64,000 nt of DNA, taken from the NCBI RefSeq assembly GCF_004126535.1, contig NZ_PPCV01000001.1, positions 520,126-584,125 on the forward strand, read 5' to 3'. The notes below the pieces were generated by a model. It did not search any database. It was not told the DNA's origin and saw only the letters and a program-made list of their open reading frames with translations. Every line of letters begins with the position of its first letter. The stretch's first letter is position 1. This document shows, piece after piece, positions 17,553 through 26,017 of the stretch. This stretch comes from Propioniciclava flava. GTDB taxonomy: Bacteria; Actinomycetota; Actinomycetes; Propionibacteriales; Propionibacteriaceae. The position numbers and the translations under genes are program-made.

Positions 17553-18601
17553 CGGCTGACCCCCTGCGGCGGCTGGTGCAACTGGCTCGCGACGCGCCGG
17601 TAGGACAAGACGAAACGTGCGATGTCCTCGACCCAGTCACGATCTGTGCGCAGTTGGATATGCGCCACCCCCGCACGCCTGAGCGCGACGCGGATGCGCT
17701 CGCGCTGCGCCGAGGACGCCGCATTAAACCGTTCCCGGGCCGCAGCATCGGAGGTGTTGATGTAGCGGGCGAAGTCACTTTCGGGATCGCGGATCAGGAT
17801 GTCGCCGACGTCAGGGAACTCCACCTCGCGGCGGTCCACGACCTCCACGCAAATGACCTGATTCTTCACGGCCAGGCGGCGCAAGGGGCGCTCCCATTCC
17901 GGGGGGGTACTCGGATCGAGTTCGGTGTCGTCGGGGCTGAGGAAGTCCGACACGACCACGCGCAGCCCGCGCCGCCGCTGGGTCCGCGCCAGCTGATCGA
18001 TCCCCTGGGTGAGCGAGTAGGGGCCGCTGGCATGGTCGGGGACGACGGGCTCGGTGAGCATCTTGCGCAAGAGGGCGTACAGAGCCATGCGGCCGGATCG
18101 GGCAGGGATCCGTACCAGCGCCTCGGGTCGCATGATGAAAGCACCGAAGCGGTCCCCCATCTTCTGGCTGAGGAAGCCGATGGTGGCGATGGCGGCAATG
18201 CCGAGATCCCGCTTGGTGACGCCTTCGGTCCCCCAGTTCATCGATGGGGTGGCGTCCAGCAGCGCCCACACTTCGAGTTCGCGATCGGCAATCGTGTCGC
18301 GAACGTGGGGGGTTTGCGTCCGTGCCGTGACGGCCCAGTCCATCTTGCGGACGTCGTCTTGGCCCGGAACGTACAGCCTCGCGTCGTTCGTCTCCGACCC
18401 GGAGCCGGGCAGCAGGCCACGATGATCGCCGTGAAGGTAACCCTCCATCCGGCGCACCACGGCCAACTCCAGCCGTTTGAGGGCCTGCTCGGGTGCCAGC
18501 TTGCTCAACGGGATGGTGGCCCCGGTGGGTTCGCGCAGCACCGACGCCACAGCGCCGAGGTCGTCGGCGGTGGCGAAGTCTGGTCGGTCCTGATTCGTCA
18601 C
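17549..18601 (-). CDS. DUF58-domain protein
   Basis: A 350-residue cytoplasmic protein with the DUF58 core (GLLPGSGSETNDARLYVPGQ, then DVRKMDWAVTARTQTPHVRD) followed by a VWA-like part (VWALLDATPSMNWG). DUF58 proteins are regular partners of MoxR ATPases. Here it begins 7 bases after the MoxR stop and overlaps the first VWA gene. Length and motifs are normal for the actinobacterial version. Confidence 0.86.
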   Translation of the reverse strand: MTNQDRPDFATADDLGAVASVLREPTGATIPLSKLAPEQALKRLELAVVRRMEGYLHGDHRGLLPGSGSETNDARLYVPGQDDVRKMDWAVTARTQTPHVRDTIADRELEVWALLDATPSMNWGTEGVTKRDLGIAAIATIGFLSQKMGDRFGAFIMRPEALVRIPARSGRMALYALLRKMLTEPVVPDHASGPYSLTQGIDQLARTQRRRGLRVVVSDFLSPDDTELDPSTPPEWERPLRRLAVKNQVICVEVVDRREVEFPDVGDILIRDPESDFARYINTSDAAARERFNAASSAQRERIRVALRRAGVAHIQLRTDRDWVEDIARFVLSYRRVASQLHQPPQGVSR

Positions 18602-18608
18602 AAGTTCC

Positions 18609-19667
18609 TTACGGGTGGACGCGACCAGGCTCGTAATGGTGCTCGGTGCGGGCCTGCTGGCGCTGCTGGTCGTTCCACACCGGCGTCGGCGCAGGGACCA
18701 TCGCGATGAGGCGTTCGACCACCTGGACGGGTGAAATGTTGTCGGCGATGGCGTCGAAGCCCAGCACGAGGCGGTGCGCCATCACGTCCTTGGCTACCGC
18801 CTGGACGTCGGTGGGCAACACGTAATCGCGGCCGTGGATGAGCGCCAGGGCCCGAGCGGCGGCGACCAGGCCCAACGTGGCGCGCGACGAGGCGCCCACC
18901 GAGATCACCGGCTCCAGATCCGGCATGCCGAACTCGACCGGGTTTCGGGTGGCCATGACCAACCGCACGATGTATTCGGCCACGAGGTTGTGCACGAAGA
19001 CGTTGCTGGCCATGTCCTGCAACGCCAAGACCCGCTGGGTGTCCAGTAGATTGCGCGCCTCCGGCGGTTGGACGCTCATCCGCCGCAGGATCTCGAACTC
19101 CTCGTTGCCGCGCGGATACGGCACGTCGATCTTGAGCAAGAAGCGGTCCCGCTGCGCCTCGGGCAGCGGATACACGCCCTCGGATTCGATCGGGTTCTGC
19201 GTCGCGATGACGCTGAAGGGCTTCGGCAGCGGGTACGTCTTGCCGCCCAGGGAGACCTGCCGCTCGGCCATCAGCTCCAGCATCGCCGACTGCACCTTGG
19301 CGGGGGCACGGTTGATCTCATCGGCCAGGACAAAGTTCACAAACACCGGGCCGAGCACCGTGTCGAACTTCTCCTGGCTAGCGGAGTAGATCCGCGTGCC
19401 CACAATGTCGGAAGGCACCAGGTCCGGGGTGAACTGGATGCGGGCGAAGTCGCCACCGACCACCGTCGCGAACGTGCGCACGGCCAGCGTTTTGGCGGTG
19501 CCCGGGACGCCTTCGAGCAGCACGTGCCCCTTGGCCAGCAGGCCGACCATCAACTGCTCGACCATGTGCTCTTGGCCGACGATGACCCGCTGGACTTCAG
19601 CGATCGCCTCGCCCAAGAGCGTGGCCGCCTCGGCCGTCGAGTAGGCGGGCTGACTAGATGCTGTCAC
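18609..19667 (-). CDS. MoxR-family AAA+ ATPase
   Basis: A 352-residue AAA+ ATPase from the GTG at 19667 (VTASSQPAYS), chosen because AAGGAG lies about nine bases upstream; a longer reading from 19760 would add 31 poor residues. Walker A GVPGTAKT, Walker B LADEINRAPAKVQSAMLELM and the MoxR sensor region ATQNPIESEG are all present. MoxR proteins act as chaperones for VWA-domain clients, and it heads the MoxR-DUF58-VWA-VWA operon, whose genes are separated by 7 bases or overlap. Confidence 0.9.
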   Translation of the reverse strand: MTASSQPAYSTAEAATLLGEAIAEVQRVIVGQEHMVEQLMVGLLAKGHVLLEGVPGTAKTLAVRTFATVVGGDFARIQFTPDLVPSDIVGTRIYSASQEKFDTVLGPVFVNFVLADEINRAPAKVQSAMLELMAERQVSLGGKTYPLPKPFSVIATQNPIESEGVYPLPEAQRDRFLLKIDVPYPRGNEEFEILRRMSVQPPEARNLLDTQRVLALQDMASNVFVHNLVAEYIVRLVMATRNPVEFGMPDLEPVISVGASSRATLGLVAAARALALIHGRDYVLPTDVQAVAKDVMAHRLVLGFDAIADNISPVQVVERLIAMVPAPTPVWNDQQRQQARTEHHYEPGRVHP

Positions 19668-19826
19668 GCGCGTGTTCTCCTTGGTGCGGGCGGACGCTGA
19701 ACGAACGCGACCGACCTTACCCGGTGAGGCTAAGAGCAACAGACTACGTCCCGGGCTCACACAGCCCCCTGCCTCCCCCAGGCCGCCTCAACCGGCCCGT
19801 CTCGTCGATGCGGCACAATAGGGGCG

Positions 19827-20684
19827 ATGACCGAGCACGAGTTCCCGCAGCGCTCCGAGCCCGACGACGGCAGCGCCCCGCTCTATCCCCTGCTGCCGGT
19901 CGACCCGCCACGCATCGGCCCCTACTGGCTGGAGGCCCGCGTGACGGCGTCGGCGTCCGGCGTCGCCTATGCCGCCCATGCCACCGACGGCACCGTCGCG
20001 ATGGTCATCATGCTCAGCGAAGGCGCGGCCGATGATGCCGCCGCCGTCGACCGGTTCGCCGGGACGATCGAGAAGATGCACATCGACACCGTTCTGGCGC
20101 GCGGCGGGCATCAGCAAGACAGCGGGCGTCTCGCAGGTAAGTACATTGCCCCCGACGACACCCCGCAGGCCCCCGACCCGACGCCGAACGCCCCCTGGGC
20201 GGCCCTGGCCTACGATGCCTCGCCCGCCGCGACGGCGGAGGCGGAGCGCGTCCTGTCCGAGGTGGATCTGTCCTGGCTGCCCAATCAAGGTGCCGAGCAC
20301 GGGCCCAGCTATGCGTTGCATTGGATCGACAAGGTCGCCCCAGGGGTTTCGCGGCAGTGGCCGCTGCCGTGGCCCGGCAAGCCTCAGCGGGCAGGGTGGG
20401 CCAGCATCCTCATCTCATGGATCATCATGATGCTGATGATGGCGCTGGCCGTCTTGATCGCCATCTTGCTCTTCCAGACCACTCCGCCCCAGAACGCACC
20501 CGACCCGGTGCCGAACTCGGCCTCTGCGTCGGCCAGTGGTGGATCCGGTTCCCCGTCGCCACAGTCGGGTTCCCCCTCCCCGCAAAGCGGGTCGGCGAGC
20601 CCTCAACCCAGCTCTGGTTCCCCTGAGGCCTCGGGCTCAGCCTCGGCCAGCGCGAGTTCTCCCACGCCGGACAGTCGGCTATGA
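19827..20684 (+). CDS. Kinase-like single-TM membrane protein with Ser/Pro-rich tail
   Basis: A 285-residue protein of unusual build. Residues 30-75 (RIGPYWLEARVTASASGVAY, then AAHATDGTVAMVIMLSEG) resemble the glycine loop and first strands of a Ser/Thr kinase N-lobe. No catalytic lysine, HRD or DFG motif follows, so if it is kinase-related it is degenerate. One TM segment lies at about 192-214. The last 65 residues are almost only Ser, Pro, Gly and Ala (SPSPQSGSPSPQSGSASPQ), a low-complexity outer tail. Its stop overlaps the HAD gene start, so the two are coupled. Function not assigned. Confidence 0.7.
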   Translation: MTEHEFPQRSEPDDGSAPLYPLLPVDPPRIGPYWLEARVTASASGVAYAAHATDGTVAMVIMLSEGAADDAAAVDRFAGTIEKMHIDTVLARGGHQQDSGRLAGKYIAPDDTPQAPDPTPNAPWAALAYDASPAATAEAERVLSEVDLSWLPNQGAEHGPSYALHWIDKVAPGVSRQWPLPWPGKPQRAGWASILISWIIMMLMMALAVLIAILLFQTTPPQNAPDPVPNSASASASGGSGSPSPQSGSPSPQSGSASPQPSSGSPEASGSASASASSPTPDSRL

Positions 20685-21520
20685 CCGCGGTCCGGCTGAT
20701 CGTCACCGATCTGGACGGCACGCTCCTGGGGCCCGATGGACAGATCTCCGAGGCGGACGCCGACGCCCTGCTGGAGGCAAGTCGACGCGGCGTCCACCTC
20801 GTTGTCGCGACCGGTCGACCAGCCCGATGGCTCGGGTGCCTGAAGCCCCTTGCGGCGGCACACCCGCACGTCATCGTGAGCAACGGCGCCGCCGTCATGG
20901 ATCTGACGTCGGGAGCGTTGACGCAAGTGCAGGCCATCCCCGGTGACGTGGTCGCCTCGGTGGTGGCGCGGCTTCGCGCTGCCAGACCTGACGTGCTGTT
21001 CGGGAGTGAGCATGGTGACGGGTTCCACTGCGAACCGACCTGGCCGTTACGCGAATTCGATCCCTCCGGCGTCTTGGTGACGGATCCTCGCCTCCCCACC
21101 CGCGCGGCGTGGGACGGGCTGGCCACCGGTGCGTCCCCCATCGTCAAACTGGTGGCGACCGCCGAGGATCTGCCGATTGATGCCTTCACCGAGTTGGTCG
21201 CCTCACTGGTGGGTGACCGCGTCACGGTCACGCATTCCTCGCCCTCCGATAGCCGGGGGATGGTCGAGATCAGTGCAGCGGGCGTCACGAAGGCGACCAC
21301 TCTGGCGCTGGTCTGTGACCGCCTCGGCGTCGATCCCTGTGCGGTGGCAGCCTTTGGGGACATGCCCAACGATGAGGCAATGCTGGAGTTCGCCGGGCGA
21401 GGGTTTGCGATGGGGAACGCGCACCCGCTGCTGCGATCGCGTTTCCGCGTGGCGCCCAGCAACCGCGAGGGCGGCGTCGGCGTGACGGTGCGCGCCCTGC
21501 TTGCTGAACTGGCGAGCTAG
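20681..21520 (+). CDS. HAD-superfamily sugar-phosphatase (Cof type)
   Basis: A 279-residue phosphatase. Motif I is IVTDLDGTLLG (nucleophile D about 10), motif II VVATGRPARW, motif III lysine in KATTLALV, and motif IV AFGDMPNDEAML. The C2B cap between motifs II and III is that of the Cof/YidA group, which removes phosphate from sugar phosphates and flavin nucleotides. The start overlaps the preceding gene by four bases. The 3' end overlaps the convergent metallopeptidase gene by four bases. Confidence 0.88.
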   Translation: MTAVRLIVTDLDGTLLGPDGQISEADADALLEASRRGVHLVVATGRPARWLGCLKPLAAAHPHVIVSNGAAVMDLTSGALTQVQAIPGDVVASVVARLRAARPDVLFGSEHGDGFHCEPTWPLREFDPSGVLVTDPRLPTRAAWDGLATGASPIVKLVATAEDLPIDAFTELVASLVGDRVTVTHSSPSDSRGMVEISAAGVTKATTLALVCDRLGVDPCAVAAFGDMPNDEAMLEFAGRGFAMGNAHPLLRSRFRVAPSNREGGVGVTVRALLAELAS

Positions 21521-21867
21521 GCGTACCCGAGATCGTGCAGGCGGTCATCGTCGATGCCGAAGTAGTGCGCGATCTCATGCACCACGGTGATCCCGACCTC
21601 CTCGATGACTTCGTCCCGGGTCTGGCACAGGCGCAGGGTGGGGTTCTTGAAGATCACGATCCGGTCGGGTAGCACACCGCCGTACTGGGTGTCGCGTTCG
21701 GTGAGCGGGACGCCGTCGTAGACGCCGAGGAGGTCAGGCTCCCCGGCGGGTGGCTCGTCCTCGATGACGATGATGCAGTTCTCCAGGAGGGCGAGGAGGC
21801 GCTCGGGGATCGCATCGAGGGCATCGTTGACGTGGGTCTCGAACTCATCGTCGGACATGGCGATCAC
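21517..21867 (-). CDS. Small zincin-like metallopeptidase
   Basis: A 116-residue protein with HEIAHYFG (HExxH zinc motif, about residues 97-104) followed by IDDDRLHDLGY, the layout of the Zincin_1 (DUF1025) metallopeptidase family of Actinobacteria. Its substrate is unknown. GTG at 21867 is preferred because TAGGGT at 21874-21879 ends six bases upstream, giving a leaderless start; ATG at 21858 is the alternative. Convergent with the HAD gene. Confidence 0.85.
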   Translation of the reverse strand: MIAMSDDEFETHVNDALDAIPERLLALLENCIIVIEDEPPAGEPDLLGVYDGVPLTERDTQYGGVLPDRIVIFKNPTLRLCQTRDEVIEEVGITVVHEIAHYFGIDDDRLHDLGYA

Positions 21868-22011
21868 GCTTTCACCCTAGCCATCTGGTGCGCAGGCGTA
21901 GCCCAGCCCGCACCCCTCGACGCTGATGTGGAGGCACGGCAACCGCCAGCGCCCTCGTAGGTGGCCCCGTTAGGCTGACGCCACCACACGTGGGCACCTA
22001 GGGGGAATCAC

Positions 22012-22479
22012 ATGAAGATCGCCATCGGCTCCGACAGTTCCGGCATCGAGTTGAAGAACATCGTCGTGGCGCACCTCCTGGACGCGGGCCACGACGTGAC
22101 CGATGTCGGCTGGGATGGCACGGGCGAGGCGGAGTACTCCGCTCACTATGCGCGCAAGGTCGCGCACCTGATCCGTGACGAGGACGTGGAGCGAGGCGTC
22201 CTGATCTGCGGCACCGGGATCGGCATCTCCATTTCCGCCAACAAGGTTCGGGGCATCGGCGCCGCCGTGTGCTCGGAGCCCTACACCGCCCAGCACACCC
22301 GCGAACACAACGGAAGCCAGATCATCGCCTTCGGGGCCTTCGTCGTGGGCCCCCAGATGGCCTGCGCCATCACCGACGCCTTCCTGGGTGCCGAGTTCAA
22401 GGGCGGCATCTTCGCCGAGCGCTTCAACTTGATCGCGGCCATCGAAGATGAGGAACTCGCCGCCGCCTCACGCGGCTAG
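22012..22479 (+). CDS. RpiB/LacAB-family sugar-phosphate isomerase
   Basis: A 155-residue isomerase of the RpiB/LacAB family, which interconverts aldose and ketose phosphates (ribose 5-phosphate and ribulose 5-phosphate in RpiB). C66 in LICGTGIGISISANK and H99 in HTREHN are present. The N-terminal GSDHAG motif of true RpiB is GSDSSG here, so the histidine after D8 is serine. That raises the chance of a different sugar phosphate, such as a tetrulose or galactose derivative. The start has a good AGGGGGAA six bases upstream. The gene stands alone, convergent with pgm. Confidence 0.82.
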   Translation: MKIAIGSDSSGIELKNIVVAHLLDAGHDVTDVGWDGTGEAEYSAHYARKVAHLIRDEDVERGVLICGTGIGISISANKVRGIGAAVCSEPYTAQHTREHNGSQIIAFGAFVVGPQMACAITDAFLGAEFKGGIFAERFNLIAAIEDEELAAASRG

Positions 22480-22494
22480 GGAACCCGCCCCGCG

Positions 22495-23910
22495 CTAGTT
22501 CAAGCCCAGGTGGCTGGCCACGAGCCCGCTGATCGCCTGGGCCTCAGCCAGCGTCGGCATCTCGCAGAAGACACGCAGGACCGGTTCTGTTCCGGAGAAC
22601 CGGATCGTCACCCACCCGCCGCCTGCGAAGTAGACCTTGCAGCCATCGTCCCAGCGCACACGCTCCACAGGCACGGGGAACTCGGGCAGGTCGTGCTGGA
22701 CGAACACCCGGTGTTCGAGATCGGCCTTGCGTTCGCCCGCGAACGCATAGGCCGCCTCGATCATCTCCATGACCCCGTACTTGGCGAGGATGTCGGCATA
22801 CAGTTCGGAGAGCTTCTTGCCGGAGGCTGCGACCATCTCCACGAGCAGGCTGCCCGCGTAGACGCCGTCCTTGCCTGCGATGTGGCCGCGCACCGTGAGG
22901 CCGCCGGAAGACTCGCCTCCGATGACGGCGTCGGTCTCCGCCATCTTCGCGGAGATCCACTTGAACCCGACGGGCACCTCGTAGACGACCTCGCCATGCG
23001 CGGCGGCGACCCGGTCCAGCAGGTGGGTGGTGGACATGTTGCGGACCGCAGGCCCCTTCCACCCCTTGCCATCGAGGAGGTAGTCGTAGAGCAGCACCAG
23101 AATCTGGTTGGGGTGCAGGAAGTGCCCTTGGTCATCGATGACGCCTAGCCGGTCGGCGTCACCGTCGGTGGCCACCCCCAGGTCGGCCCCCCGCTCCACA
23201 ACGGCCTGGCGTAGGGGCTCCAGGGTCGCCGCGGTCGGGGACGGGAGGCGTCCGCCAAACAGGGTGTCGTGCCGATCGTTGATGACGTCGACCTGGCATC
23301 GCGCGGTCATCAAGACGGTCTGGAGGCTGGTTTGGGCCACCCCGAACATGGGGTCGAGCACGACGTAGAGGTGGCGATGCCGGATGGTCTCCATGTCGAG
23401 TTTGTCGATGATGGCGTCCAGATACCAGTTCAGGGAGGTTTGGACGGTGAGCAGCGGATGGCCGCTCACGTCTTCGGGCGCGACGGCCACCACGTCGGCG
23501 TCGCGGAGCGCGTTGGCCCGTGCAGCGATCTCATCGGTGACGGAGACCTCTGCGTCGCGGCCTCCCTCGGTGAAGATTTTGATGCCGTTGTAGAGCGCCG
23601 GGTTGTGGCTGGCAGTGATCGCCATGCCGTAGGCGCAGCCCTTGTCGCGCACCGTCCACATGAACATCGGTGTGGGCGCGGGGCGCGCGATCGAGGTGAC
23701 CGGGATCCCGTTGCCGAGGAAGACTTCCACGGCCCAACCGGTCGCCTCCGCGGAGAGGAAGCGCCGGTCGTGCCCGATGACGACTCCTCTGTCCTCGACT
23801 CCTTCGGCGGCCATCCGTTCACACAGCGCCTGCGTGATACGCCGCACGTTCTCGCGTGTGAAGCCATCGCCGATGATCTCGCGCCATCCCCCGGTACCGA
23901 AGTTGATCAT
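22495..23910 (-). CDS. Phosphoglucomutase/phosphomannomutase
   Basis: A 471-residue alpha-D-phosphohexomutase. The phosphoserine loop is ITASHNPALYNGIK (Ser about 101), the metal loop DGDADRLGV, the sugar-specificity loop GGESSGG and the phosphate-binding loop RFSGTEP. It interconverts hexose 6- and 1-phosphate; GGESSGG favours glucose but does not settle it. TAGGCT (23917-23922) ends six bases before the ATG, so it is probably leaderless. It is divergent from the nucleotidyltransferase-kinase-ROK operon, which suggests a shared sugar-1-phosphate pathway. Confidence 0.9.
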   Translation of the reverse strand: MINFGTGGWREIIGDGFTRENVRRITQALCERMAAEGVEDRGVVIGHDRRFLSAEATGWAVEVFLGNGIPVTSIARPAPTPMFMWTVRDKGCAYGMAITASHNPALYNGIKIFTEGGRDAEVSVTDEIAARANALRDADVVAVAPEDVSGHPLLTVQTSLNWYLDAIIDKLDMETIRHRHLYVVLDPMFGVAQTSLQTVLMTARCQVDVINDRHDTLFGGRLPSPTAATLEPLRQAVVERGADLGVATDGDADRLGVIDDQGHFLHPNQILVLLYDYLLDGKGWKGPAVRNMSTTHLLDRVAAAHGEVVYEVPVGFKWISAKMAETDAVIGGESSGGLTVRGHIAGKDGVYAGSLLVEMVAASGKKLSELYADILAKYGVMEMIEAAYAFAGERKADLEHRVFVQHDLPEFPVPVERVRWDDGCKVYFAGGGWVTIRFSGTEPVLRVFCEMPTLAEAQAISGLVASHLGLN

Positions 23911-23986
23911 GGCGGCAGCCTAACCAGGGCTCGTTACTTTGAAAAGAGTCTTACAAAAAAGCGTTGGTTCTGTCAGGATGAGGGAC

Positions 23987-24808
23987 GTGAGCACAGCCAG
24001 CAACGACATCACCACCGCTGTCATCATGGCCCGCGGGCTGGGCAGCCGGATGCGCAAAGCTGCGGCCGGCGTTGACTTAAGCGACGCCCAGCGCGCCATG
24101 GCCGAGCGTGGCGTCAAGGGCATGATCGACGTCGGACGCCCGTTTCTGGATTTCGCCATGTCGGCGGCCGCCGACGCAGGGATCACCGAGGTCATCCTCG
24201 TCATCGGCCCCGAGCACACCCAGGTGCGTGAGTACTACGACGCCTTACCCACGCGGCGCATCCGCGTGCGCTTCGCCGTCCAGCAGGAGCCCCGTGGCAC
24301 GGCCGATGCCGTCCTCGCCGCGAAAGATGCTGTGGATGGGCGGCGTTTTCTGCTCCTCAACTCCGACAACTACTACCCGGTGGACGCCATGGCCGCCCTG
24401 CGAGGCGTCCCCGACAACGGGCTGGTCGGCTTCGACCCCGCCGGACTCGTGCGCTACGGCAACATTCCGGCCGAGCGCGTCCGCGCGTTCGCGCTCCTGG
24501 AACGCCAAGGCACGTCGCTCACGGCCATCGTGGAGAAGCCCGACGACGCGACCCTGGCCCGCTTCGGAGCGAGCGCGTTGGTGAGCATGAACTGCTATGC
24601 GTTCACACCCACCATCTTCGAGCAAGCTGCGGCCGTCGCACCCTCCCCGCGAGGCGAGTACGAACTGACCGACGCGGTCGCCGCGGCGCTGTCCGTCGGC
24701 GAACCGTTCACGATCGTCCCCAGCGCCGCCGGAGTCTTGGACCTTTCCGAGCGGGGGGATATCGCCGCCGTCACCGCAGCGCTCGCCAGCCGCGAGGTGC
24801 ACCTGTGA
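23987..24808 (+). CDS. Sugar-1-phosphate nucleotidyltransferase
   Basis: A 273-residue NTP_transferase-family enzyme from GTG at 23987 (VSTASNDITTAVIMARGLGS). An ATG at 23939 would add 16 residues lacking family similarity. The signature is TAVIMARGLGSRMRKA, the second key stretch is LLLNSDNYYPVDAM, and IVEKPDD is the usual substrate-side motif. It should join NTP and a hexose 1-phosphate. The downstream kinase overlaps by four bases (GTGA), so the two probably act in sequence. Confidence 0.85.
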   Translation: MSTASNDITTAVIMARGLGSRMRKAAAGVDLSDAQRAMAERGVKGMIDVGRPFLDFAMSAAADAGITEVILVIGPEHTQVREYYDALPTRRIRVRFAVQQEPRGTADAVLAAKDAVDGRRFLLLNSDNYYPVDAMAALRGVPDNGLVGFDPAGLVRYGNIPAERVRAFALLERQGTSLTAIVEKPDDATLARFGASALVSMNCYAFTPTIFEQAAAVAPSPRGEYELTDAVAAALSVGEPFTIVPSAAGVLDLSERGDIAAVTAALASREVHL

Positions 24809-26013
24809 GCACCTGGTTCTCCCCGGGACGCATTGAGGTGTTGGGCAAACACACCGACTATGCGGGCGGACGCTGCCTGGTCGTGGCGCTGGATCGGGGT
24901 GTGACGGCCTCCTTCACCCCGGGCGGCCAGGGGATTCACGCGCGCAGCACGGCGATGCCCGACGCCGTCGATGTGCACGCTGACCCTCCCCTTCCGGCCG
25001 GGCATTGGGGACGCTACTTGCAGACCGCGGTCGCGCGGCTTGAGCACAACTTCGGCCCCCTGACGCCCGGGACGATCACCCTCGACTCCACCCTCCCCCT
25101 CGCCAGCGGCATGAGCAGTTCGTCGGCGGTCGTCGTGGCCGCCACGCTCGCCTTGGCGCACGACAACGGCCTCATGCAGCGTCCCCGTTGGCGCGAAACC
25201 CTCACCTCACCAGAAGCCCTGGCGACCTACCTGGCCTGCGTCGAGAACGGTTCTGGCTTCGGGCCGCTCGACGGCCATCCCGGGGTGGGGACGCATGGCG
25301 GCTCGGAGGATCACACCGCGATGATCTGTTCCCGCGACGGTGAACTCGGCGTCTTCGACTTCGCCGACCAGGTACCCACCCAACAGCGTCGCCTTCGGTT
25401 GCCCGACAGCCTTGCCTTCGTGGTGATCATGAGCGGGGTCCTGGCGGAGAAGACCGGGCCGGCACTCGCGTTGTATAACCGTGCGAGCAGGCTGGCCCGC
25501 GAGGCCGTTGACGTCTGGAACGCCGCGACGGGGCGACGCGACGCCAACCTCGGGCAAGCGCTGCGCAGTGACGCCGATGCGCAGGCGCACCTAAGCAAGC
25601 TCCTGCTGGATGCTCCGGCGCTGAGCCGACGCGTCGAGCAGTTCGTCACTGAATCCACGGTGATCATTCCTCGTGCGACGGACGCCTTGGCCGCGAACGA
25701 TCTCTCCGCAGTCCGATCCCACGTGGACGCCTCGCAGCGAGGTGCCGAAGAGGGCCTGGGCAACCAGATCCCCGAAACGTCGTCGCTGTACGCGTCCGCG
25801 TTGGCCCTGGGAGCCCATGCTGCCTCCGCCTTCGGAGCAGGCTACGGCGGCAGCGTCTGGGCGTTGGTGGGGGCGTCCGACGCCGAGAGCTTCGCCTCGA
25901 CGTGGCTGGACACCTACCGCTCGGCCTTCCCTCACCACCGGGACTCCTCCAGTGTTCTGGTGACGCGTCCGAGTGGCGGTGTCCACGAGAGGGTCTTGCA
26001 CCTGGCAGGGTGA
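24805..26013 (+). CDS. Galactokinase-type GHMP sugar kinase
   Basis: A 402-residue GHMP kinase. Motif 1 is the galactokinase signature (GRIEVLGKHTDYAGGR, about 8-23, with GKHTDY for the usual GEHTDY), motif 2 PLASGMSSSSAVVVA, motif 3 FGAGYGGSVWALV. The product should be a sugar 1-phosphate. The Glu-to-Lys change in the substrate loop and the unusual neighbour set (nucleotidyltransferase plus ROK regulator, no galT) suggest that galactose may not be the natural substrate. The start GTG overlaps the previous stop. Confidence 0.85.
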   Translation: MSTWFSPGRIEVLGKHTDYAGGRCLVVALDRGVTASFTPGGQGIHARSTAMPDAVDVHADPPLPAGHWGRYLQTAVARLEHNFGPLTPGTITLDSTLPLASGMSSSSAVVVAATLALAHDNGLMQRPRWRETLTSPEALATYLACVENGSGFGPLDGHPGVGTHGGSEDHTAMICSRDGELGVFDFADQVPTQQRRLRLPDSLAFVVIMSGVLAEKTGPALALYNRASRLAREAVDVWNAATGRRDANLGQALRSDADAQAHLSKLLLDAPALSRRVEQFVTESTVIIPRATDALAANDLSAVRSHVDASQRGAEEGLGNQIPETSSLYASALALGAHAASAFGAGYGGSVWALVGASDAESFASTWLDTYRSAFPHHRDSSSVLVTRPSGGVHERVLHLAG

Positions 26014-26017
26014 CATC

